DNA of 36,888 bases. Origin: Candidatus Aenigmarchaeota archaeon LH_S4 (lineage in GTDB: Archaea; Aenigmatarchaeota; Aenigmatarchaeia; QMZS01). Position 1 is the stretch's first letter. The number at the start of each line of letters is the position of its first letter. The stretch spans positions 1 to 36,888 of the forward strand of contig JAGXOI010000004.1 in NCBI GenBank assembly GCA_023659975.1. The letters run 5' to 3'. The position numbers and the translations under genes are program-made. Shown piece by piece: positions 31,142 to 36,888 of this stretch. The notes under the pieces are model-generated. The model worked only from the letters and a program-made list of their open reading frames with translations. It was not told where the DNA came from and searched no databases.

Positions 31142-32877
31142 TTCCTGATTTTATTTTCATAATTACAATAATTTGAGGTATTTTTCTCTGATAAGATCTC
31201 ATCTGCCCTCTTAGAGCCAAGAGCAGACATTACATCTAAACCAGTTGGCATAAACCTGCAGACAGAGTAAAGTTTTTCATAGACTTCTTTAGGAGTGTCA
31301 TCTGGACAACCAGAACAACCACAATATAATTCTATTGCAGCATCACACACTTCGTTCCAATATTTTGTTCTGTTTTCCTCCATATTTTCACAGGATTTAT
31401 AAAATTCTTTTGGTTTGGAGCAAACAGGAGGACCTAAACAACTTGTTGTAACACAATAATCTAAAACTTCACTATAATAGGGAGAATCTGGATTAGGCCC
31501 AACATTATTGTAGACTAAATCTGATAAAATATGAGAATCAACAGCATACCTCTGCCCAATTAATCTTAGTCCCTGGGTTGTGTCTTTTAGATTTCCTGCT
31601 AGATCAAACTCAAAACCACCCAGGATTTTTGGTCCTCTCATTTTTCTAATTTCTCCCTGCATTTTCTCAGTTATCGGTTGTTTTAACTCTTCACTTTCAT
31701 TAAATTCATAATTGAAAAGGTTAAAAACCGCAGTATCATATTCATAAAAAGTTAAATCATCTGAAGCTCCTGCAAAGAAACCTGTTACAGTGTAGATTTT
31801 ATTCCAGATTTCATCAGCATCATACTCTTTTCCTTCAAATTTAACTTTTGCAGATTTGACAGCATCAGTTAGTAAAACAGCCTGTTTTGTCCATCCTTCT
31901 CCCCTCGCTTTAAAAGTCATTCTTCCAAGCCACATCATTGATTTGAAATATTGTTTTAATTCTTCGCTTGAAGTATAATGGCCTCTTGGAACATATTGAG
32001 AATAATCCTCACAATAACACTTTCTTGAGCAAACCTCTTTATAGAATTCTACACTATCCCAAACTTTCCCCTCATAAGTAATCTTCAGACCTTTTATTGC
32101 CTGATTACACTTCTCTCCATCAGGATAAGAACCTTGGGTAAAAACAAAACCATCAGAACATTTTGCCGGGCAGTCTTTGCTGAAAAGAGGATTTTTGTAA
32201 AATCCTTTGTGTTCCTCAATTCTTTTTATTTCTTCGTTTACTTCTTTTTTTACCATTCTTGGAACTCTAAAATCAGGATTTAGAAGTTTCTTTGCAACAG
32301 AAAGATATGCTATGTTTCTTCTTGACAATTCTTTTAACTCGTTATCTTCTAAACCATTGTATTGGGCAATTGATTCACCAATGACTCTGTCCAAAAAAGA
32401 GTTCAGCATTGGAGTAAGTTTGTTAATTTCTATGTTCTTTAAGAGTTCATTAAACTCAATGTGAAATAAATGCATTATAGAATCTGTTGTTATAAAAATT
32501 GGAACCCCTTCCCTATCCTTGCTTTTCCATTTTGTATCAGTAAGTTCTTTATAAGCTAGCTCAAATCTGTCTTTGTCTCCAGGCAGAATAACAACTCCAT
32601 TATCCAATAGGGTATCAATCTGCTCTTGGGTAAGTTGTTTATTGAATTTTTCAACCAAATCTCTCTGATAGTTTTCAGGTAACTCTGTTAAAGGTAATTC
32701 ATATTCTGGATTATTGTACTGTTTTGTGGTAAAATTATATTCTGGAGGAGCATAACTCAAAATTGGCTCCTTTATTTTACCAGAAGTATATTTTGCTATT
32801 TTTTCATTCATCACACACCCAGAGATTAGAACTATAGATAACACCAGCAATACTAAAATAAATTTTTTCTTGGACAT
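31138..32877 (-). CDS. DUF3160-type lipoprotein, N-terminal half
   Basis: The 579-residue product starts MSKKKFILVLLVLSIVLISG with a lipobox cysteine at 21 (LISGC), so it should be a lipid-anchored exported protein. The body is DUF3160: PVFITTDSIMHLFHIEF (with I for V here) near 125-141, and YEYDTAVFNLFNYEFNESEE and GLRLIGQRYAVDSHILSDL downstream. Clusters of cysteines (CPAKCSDG, CSRKCYCEDY, CGCSGCPDD) suggest disulfides outside the cell. It ends NKIRK with TGA where the family continues into the next ORF. Function is unknown. The gene is divergent from the PHP gene with 35 bp between starts. Confidence 0.82.
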   Translation of the reverse strand: MSKKKFILVLLVLSIVLISGCVMNEKIAKYTSGKIKEPILSYAPPEYNFTTKQYNNPEYELPLTELPENYQRDLVEKFNKQLTQEQIDTLLDNGVVILPGDKDRFELAYKELTDTKWKSKDREGVPIFITTDSIMHLFHIEFNELLKNIEINKLTPMLNSFLDRVIGESIAQYNGLEDNELKELSRRNIAYLSVAKKLLNPDFRVPRMVKKEVNEEIKRIEEHKGFYKNPLFSKDCPAKCSDGFVFTQGSYPDGEKCNQAIKGLKITYEGKVWDSVEFYKEVCSRKCYCEDYSQYVPRGHYTSSEELKQYFKSMMWLGRMTFKARGEGWTKQAVLLTDAVKSAKVKFEGKEYDADEIWNKIYTVTGFFAGASDDLTFYEYDTAVFNLFNYEFNESEELKQPITEKMQGEIRKMRGPKILGGFEFDLAGNLKDTTQGLRLIGQRYAVDSHILSDLVYNNVGPNPDSPYYSEVLDYCVTTSCLGPPVCSKPKEFYKSCENMEENRTKYWNEVCDAAIELYCGCSGCPDDTPKEVYEKLYSVCRFMPTGLDVMSALGSKRADEILSEKNTSNYCNYENKIRK

Positions 32878-32912
32878 AACTATTTTACTTTTATATTAAC
32901 AATTCTATAATT

Positions 32913-33752
32913 ATGCTACTTGAATTACATTCTCATTCATGGTATTCCAAAGGAAGTATTTTGGGAGAAGAGAATACTGTTTCTCCTATTGAAATGGTTA
33001 AAGAAGCGAGAAGAAGAGGTTTGAGTGGAATTGCAATCACAGACCATAATAATTTTAAAAGTTGGGAATCCCTGAAAAAACTAAAATTTGATGATTTTGT
33101 TGTAATTCCTGGAGAAGAAGTTTCAACTTTGCAGGGGCATCTTCTTACTCTTGGAATCACAGAAGAGATAAAACCAAAACAGGATGTTCTTGAAACAATA
33201 GACAAAGTTCATCAGCAGGGGGGAATAACAATAGCTCCACACCCTTTTGACATTGCAAAGGAAGGTATTAGAGATTTTTCAAAATTTACTGATGTAATAG
33301 AAGTTTTTAATTCTATGAGTCTTGATAAATTTGCAAATCTTAGGGCAAAGAGGTTTGCAGTTAAATTTGGCAAGCCAATGTCTGTTGGAACAGATGCACA
33401 TCAAAAAAGCTGGATTGGGAGAAGTATAACACAGGTGAATTCTTATCCAGATATAGATTCAGTTTTAGAAGAAATTATGTCTGGGAATACACAATTAAAA
33501 AAACAACATCTTTCTGTTAAGGAAATGACAGATTGGTACTTAACAAGACTAAACAGAAATTATGATAGTGCTTTGAAACACATAGATATAAATTATGGGC
33601 TCTTCAAAAGAGGTCTCACAAAAAATTTAATGAAATTTTCTGGTAAGGAGACTTTTTTCTCAAGAGGTCTTGTATCTTCACTCTCCTATTTTTCTTTAAC
33701 TTTCTCAATTATCTATTCTTTTTTTGTTAACTTTCCAAGATGTTTAGCTTAG
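32913..33752 (+). CDS. PHP-domain metal-dependent phosphoesterase
   Basis: The protein has 279 residues. Metal-binding clusters typical of PHP phosphoesterases are visible: LELHSHSWYSKGS (H6, H8), GIAITDHNNF, GEEVST, ITIAPHPFD and VGTDAHQKSW. It is expected to hydrolyse phosphomonoesters or nucleotide phosphates. The C-terminal 60 residues are unlike the family and end in a hydrophobic stretch (SYFSLTFSIIYSFFVNF), which may anchor it to the membrane. Its last 13 bp overlap the start of the membrane protein gene, so the two are translationally linked. Confidence 0.85.
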   Translation: MLLELHSHSWYSKGSILGEENTVSPIEMVKEARRRGLSGIAITDHNNFKSWESLKKLKFDDFVVIPGEEVSTLQGHLLTLGITEEIKPKQDVLETIDKVHQQGGITIAPHPFDIAKEGIRDFSKFTDVIEVFNSMSLDKFANLRAKRFAVKFGKPMSVGTDAHQKSWIGRSITQVNSYPDIDSVLEEIMSGNTQLKKQHLSVKEMTDWYLTRLNRNYDSALKHIDINYGLFKRGLTKNLMKFSGKETFFSRGLVSSLSYFSLTFSIIYSFFVNFPRCLA

Positions 33753-34081
33753 AAACTTTGGCTCTGATTGTTCTATTTTTCATTTTTGTTTATTTAGTTT
33801 ATAAAGGAATTAAACTTTTGTTTAGATATTTGCTTATTTCTGGAGTTTCTGCTCTATTCCCTATAATAGCAATAAAATATCTTGGAGTTAATTGGCCACT
33901 TAATTTGGGGACAATACTTGTTTTTGTTTATCTTGGAGTTCTTGGTTATACAATTTATTTAGGTTTATCGATTGTTGAAAAAATAGGAAAACCTATTGTA
34001 GGTCTTGCTAGTAGGAAGAAAAAGAAGGAAAAACAGATGGAGAAAAGAGTTGAAAAATTAGAGAAAGAAGATGAGGAGTAA
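33740..34081 (+). CDS. Small membrane protein, 113 aa
   Basis: Three hydrophobic segments are visible at about residues 5-30, 33-50 and 52-78 (for example ALIVLFFIFVYLVYKGIKLL and ILVFVYLGVLGYTIYLGL). The C-terminal 35 residues are highly charged (RKKKKEKQMEKRVEKLEKED) and form a likely cytoplasmic coiled coil. I do not recognise the family; the layout resembles small archaeal proteins annotated only as hypothetical. It overlaps the PHP gene by 13 bp and abuts the convergent zinc-ribbon gene. Confidence 0.7.
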   Translation: MFSLETLALIVLFFIFVYLVYKGIKLLFRYLLISGVSALFPIIAIKYLGVNWPLNLGTILVFVYLGVLGYTIYLGLSIVEKIGKPIVGLASRKKKKEKQMEKRVEKLEKEDEE

Positions 34082-34204
34082 TTATTCGCTCTCCAACTTT
34101 TTCAATTGGACAGAGCCACACTTAGGACAGACTTTTTGTGCGGGCTCCAGAATAATTGGTTTTCCAATCCACCCACATTTTAGACATTGATATTTCTTAG
34201 CCAT
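34082..34204 (-). CDS. Zinc-ribbon protein, 40 aa
   Basis: This minus-strand ORF starts MAKKYQCLKCGWIGKPIILE and continues PAQKVCPKCGSVQLKKLESE. The cysteine pairs C7/C10 and C26/C29 form a rubredoxin-like zinc ribbon, and the spacing is regular. The start lies 3 bases after the FtsY stop codon, on the same strand, so it is co-transcribed with ftsY. Small zinc ribbons of this kind are often RNA- or ribosome-associated in archaea, but no specific role is shown. The ORF was easy to miss because of its length. Confidence 0.75.
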   Translation of the reverse strand: MAKKYQCLKCGWIGKPIILEPAQKVCPKCGSVQLKKLESE

Positions 34205-34207
34205 AAT

Positions 34208-35104
34208 TTATTCCAATATCTTCTTAATAATTTTCTCAGAATCAAACTTCTCCAAATCTTTATATTCCTGTCCTGTTCCGAGGAACAGAATTGGTTTTTT
34301 TGTTTTCTGTTTTACTGAGAGGATTGATCCTCCTTTCTCATTTACATCAACTTTTGTCAGAATCAGGGCATCGAAACCGGTTTCCCCGAATTTCTCTATC
34401 TGCTCCAGAATATCGTTTCCTGTCAAAGAGTCAAGAACAAGAATTTTCATATCCGGCTTGTTGATTCTGACAATTTTGTTGAGTTCTTCAATCAGGTTTT
34501 TGTCAGAATGTAATCTTCCTGCAGTGTCTGCAAGGACAACTCCATTAATTGTCTCTGCATGTTTTCTTGCATCAAAAACAACTGCTGCTGGGTCTCCCCT
34601 GTATTGGTGCTTTACAATATCTATTCCAAGTTTCTCTGCATGAGTTGAAATTTGCTCAATTGCCGCCGCCCTGAAAGTATCTCCTGCAGCAAAAACAACA
34701 GGAATTTTCTGTTTAAGCATTAGAGAACCAATTTTGGCAATTGTAGTTGTTTTTCCTGAACCATTAAATCCAAAAAACAAAATAGTGCAGAAACTCTGCT
34801 CTTTTATTTTATTTTTTATAAATTTTGAAAAATCAAATTCCTTTTGCTCAACTAAATTGTATAATTCATTTCTTAAAACTTCCTTTACTCTCTTCTTTTC
34901 TTTATCTTTCAGTTTATCAACAATTCGTTCTGCAACATCAAAAGAAACATTTGCTTTCACCAATTCTAACTTGAAGTTTTTCAAATCTTTTTCAGAAACT
35001 TTATTCGAGAATAGTTTTCTCTTTTTAGGCTCTTTTTTTTCTTTGGCAGGTCTTTCAAATTTTTTTGTTATTCCCTTTACTGTCTTTTTTAAAAACTTGA
35101 ACAT
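34208..35104 (-). CDS. ftsY: Signal recognition particle receptor FtsY
   Basis: This SRP-GTPase docks the SRP-ribosome complex at the membrane. At 298 residues it has a short basic N-terminal A region (KKEPKKRKLF) followed by the NG domain. G1 is GFNGSGKTT (112-120), the IBD contains AGDTFRAAAIEQ (140-151), G3 is DTAGR (193-197), G4 is TKVD (250-253), and GTGQEYKDLEKFD is the closing GQE-x-x-DL motif. Archaeal FtsY usually has about 300 to 380 residues, so this is a compact form. The zinc-ribbon gene follows in the same operon. Confidence 0.96.
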   Translation of the reverse strand: MFKFLKKTVKGITKKFERPAKEKKEPKKRKLFSNKVSEKDLKNFKLELVKANVSFDVAERIVDKLKDKEKKRVKEVLRNELYNLVEQKEFDFSKFIKNKIKEQSFCTILFFGFNGSGKTTTIAKIGSLMLKQKIPVVFAAGDTFRAAAIEQISTHAEKLGIDIVKHQYRGDPAAVVFDARKHAETINGVVLADTAGRLHSDKNLIEELNKIVRINKPDMKILVLDSLTGNDILEQIEKFGETGFDALILTKVDVNEKGGSILSVKQKTKKPILFLGTGQEYKDLEKFDSEKIIKKILE

Positions 35105-35129
35105 TATTTAAAATGTTTTTTTATTAAAA

Positions 35130-36824
35130 ATGTTTTTTAATATTATGAGGCGAGTATTGCTTTTGTTAGTAGGCTTGATGTTGCTTAGTGGTTTGACTTT
35201 TGGACTTCAGGTAAGTGTAGCACAAAATACTAATGACACAAGCGAAGGAGATAATGTACAGAAGGATTTAGCGGAGGAAAATAATCCAGCAGTCTCCATT
35301 AATATCTCGAATCCAATCTATGTTTCTAAGGGGAAGTGTAAGCGAATAATCGAAATAAATATTACGAATTATAACATTTCAAAAATTGATTCTTTTGATC
35401 TGATAAATATCAATGGATCCGAGTATCTACCTGAGTTTGGCTACCCATTGCTTCCAATGATAAGTGTTCCAATACTTCTGCCAAAAGATTCAAATATTGG
35501 TGATGTTAACATGGTTAGCAATGTCTCCAGCATGATAGGTCACTACAACATTCCTTGCATTAATGAGTCTGGCTACACAAGTTGTAACATTACAGGAACT
35601 TTCCCATCTCCTATCTACGTATATGATGTATCAGAGTTTGACGAGTATAAGAAATTGAGAGTAAATTTGGCTTTGGTACAATACAACCCACAAACAAACG
35701 AAACAATCCTAAACAACTACACGAAACTGGAACTTACCTACCAAACTCCAATAACATTAGCAGTAACTGACTTCTCATCAGATAAAACGGAATATGTAAC
35801 TGGTGAAACAATAAACACTTCTTTAACTGTAGAAAACGTTGGTTCAGATGCATTAACAGGACTTCGAGCAAACCTGAGCTTAAAAGACTCACATGGAATA
35901 GTAAAAGCATCATCACTAAGTGCACCCTTCGATGTAGCATCAGGAAAATCAAAAACCGTTTATACCACACTAAGCCAGAACCTTCCGCATAGGTCATATC
36001 TTGCAGAGATGAACGTGAAAAGCAGCACAGGAGATGTAGTTGGAAGTTCCTCTAATTACATACACATAAAGTCAGGTGGTATAGTTGACTCTTCTCTACC
36101 AAGCGAAGGAGATAATGTTAATGAAACAGGGAGTGAAACTAGTAAAGTAAAAGAAAGAACTCAGGAAAGGATGGAAGAAGTAAGGCAGAGGATGGAAAGA
36201 AACCAACAGAATGCTAGTAAAGTAAAAAAGAGAATGGAAGAAGTAAGGCAGAGGATGGAAAAAAATCAAGAGAGATCTAACGATATATTAGAGAAAGTAG
36301 AAGAAAGAGTAAAAGAAAGAACTCAGGAAAGGATGGAAGAAATAAGACAGAAGATGGAAAGAAATCAAGAGAGATTTAACGAGACCTTAGAGAATTTATC
36401 TGAAAAAGACAAGGAAGTCCATAGACATGGTTTTAGGGTAAGTAATGCAGTACATTCTTTATTAGCTACGGAAAATTGGACAGGAGGTATAGGCGAAGAA
36501 GTTTCTCAAATAGCCCAAGATATTAATAAATCAGTTAACAAAACTGTTGAGGCAGAGCAAAAAATAAATAATAGAGGAGGATTCTCAAAATTCTTGTTTG
36601 GAGGAGATGAAAAAGCTGCAGAAAAAATTCAAAGCCAGGTAAATAAAAATCAACAAAGATTACAAAGACTTGAGCAATCACAACAGAACTGCAATTGTTC
36701 AGAGGAAGTTAAGAACATGATGCAGGAGCAAATTCAGGAAATAGAACAGGAACAACAAAGATTGCAGCAAATAGCACAGGAAGAAAAACAAAACAAAGGA
36801 CTTCTAGGTTGGTTGTGGAAGTGA
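35130..36824 (+). CDS. Secreted coiled-coil protein with gingipain-propeptide-like and CARDB-like domains
   Basis: The product has 564 residues. A signal peptide (RRVLLLLVGLMLLSGLTFGL, after either the ATG at 35130 or the one at 35145) is followed by a region of about 80-195 that resembles the propeptide of C25 peptidases (EFGYPLLPMISVPILLPKDS, then LALVQYNPQTNETILNNYT). Next comes a CARDB-type beta domain (about 200-310; FSSDKTEYVTGETINTSLTV). The C-terminal 230 residues are charged coiled coil with repeated VKERTQERMEEVRQRMER blocks, and a second helical region rich in Q and E ends with KGLLGWLWK. No protease domain is present. Many NxS/T sequons suggest N-glycosylation. Likely a cell-surface or matrix protein. 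Confidence 0.72.
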   Translation: MFFNIMRRVLLLLVGLMLLSGLTFGLQVSVAQNTNDTSEGDNVQKDLAEENNPAVSINISNPIYVSKGKCKRIIEINITNYNISKIDSFDLININGSEYLPEFGYPLLPMISVPILLPKDSNIGDVNMVSNVSSMIGHYNIPCINESGYTSCNITGTFPSPIYVYDVSEFDEYKKLRVNLALVQYNPQTNETILNNYTKLELTYQTPITLAVTDFSSDKTEYVTGETINTSLTVENVGSDALTGLRANLSLKDSHGIVKASSLSAPFDVASGKSKTVYTTLSQNLPHRSYLAEMNVKSSTGDVVGSSSNYIHIKSGGIVDSSLPSEGDNVNETGSETSKVKERTQERMEEVRQRMERNQQNASKVKKRMEEVRQRMEKNQERSNDILEKVEERVKERTQERMEEIRQKMERNQERFNETLENLSEKDKEVHRHGFRVSNAVHSLLATENWTGGIGEEVSQIAQDINKSVNKTVEAEQKINNRGGFSKFLFGGDEKAAEKIQSQVNKNQQRLQRLEQSQQNCNCSEEVKNMMQEQIQEIEQEQQRLQQIAQEEKQNKGLLGWLWK

Positions 36825-36831
36825 CTTCCTC

Positions 36832-36849
36832 TTCCTGAATAAATTCAGG
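36832..36849 (+). terminator. Palindrome after the coiled-coil protein gene
   Basis: The segment around 36832-36849 reads TCCTGAAT-AA-ATTCAGGA, a perfect 8-bp stem with a 2-base loop, 8 bp after the stop codon. It is the obvious candidate for a transcription end signal. It lacks a T-run of the bacterial type; archaeal terminators often consist of T-rich stretches instead. Coordinates may be off by a base or two. Confidence 0.45.
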
Positions 36850-36888
36850 AGCTTCCTTAACCAAAACACTGTTTTGAATACAGAAGGC

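Noticed and set aside
36825-36888. Minus-strand open frame entering at the window end (VKEAPEFIQEEEV)
   Set aside because: The frame continues antisense through the coiled-coil gene, and the low-complexity composition explains the open reading. The palindrome there is better read as a terminator.
1-36888. CRISPR array
   Set aside because: No repeat-spacer pattern is visible. The only tandem repeat (19401-19530) has no spacers.

Overview
The window is AT-rich archaeal chromosome. Archaeal markers are an MCM helicase, a family B DNA polymerase, archaeal CMP kinase, ribosomal proteins uL6 and an eS26-like protein, FtsY, an AbrB-type regulator and an intron-containing tRNA-Thr. Genes are short and tightly packed, ribosomal protein genes lie outside their usual operons, and many starts have a TATA-like box about 25 bp upstream, which suggests leaderless mRNAs. 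This fits a DPANN-type archaeon (Woesearchaeota/Pacearchaeota-like), but that placement is inference; no rRNA is present.

Layout. 1-1.1 kb: tail of an antitoxin-like gene, two unknown small ORFs and an AbrB-like protein. 1.2-6.1 kb: replication and translation genes (MCM, CMP kinase, PRC-barrel protein, tRNA-Thr(CGT) with two introns, eS26-like, uL6) and a GT2 glycosyltransferase. 6.1-8.9 kb: a minus-strand operon of a YvcK/GlmR-like protein, a GlmU-like sugar nucleotidyltransferase and a HAD phosphatase. 8.9-16.9 kb: a surface-glycan or sugar-metabolism region with a PIG-L deacetylase, a methyltransferase, broken isomerase and SDR genes, an MFS transporter, two Gfo/Idh/MocA oxidoreductases, an HTH regulator, and an internally deleted copy of one oxidoreductase. 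16.9-20.7 kb: a decayed, bacterial-looking island (CobQ stub, RadC, frameshifted AlbA/Schlafen-type ATPase, an 11-bp tandem repeat, type III restriction enzyme remnants, an HsdS tail). 20.9-24.1 kb: phosphohexomutase and a GlmS split into two genes around a 38-codon ORF. 24.2-28.3 kb: DNA polymerase B and, divergently, an MtrA-like/thymidylate synthase fusion. 28.3-29.7 kb: a TnpB (IS605/IS1341-type) element. 29.7-36.9 kb: a pilin-like secreted protein, a DUF3160-type lipoprotein split in two, a PHP phosphoesterase, a membrane protein, a 40-residue zinc ribbon, FtsY and a large secreted coiled-coil protein.

How the genes connect. GlmS halves, phosphohexomutase and the GlmU-like enzyme together would make UDP-GlcNAc from fructose-6-phosphate. 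The YvcK homologue beside GlmU is suggestive because bacterial YvcK/GlmR binds UDP-GlcNAc and stimulates GlmS. The GT2, PIG-L deacetylase, methyltransferase and oxidoreductases could use or modify such sugars. The items most worth a second look are the T-loop intron in tRNA-Thr, the MtrA-ThyA fusion, the split GlmS with its embedded small ORF, and the internally deleted oxidoreductase whose retained promoter and ribosome-binding site now precede an unrelated gene.
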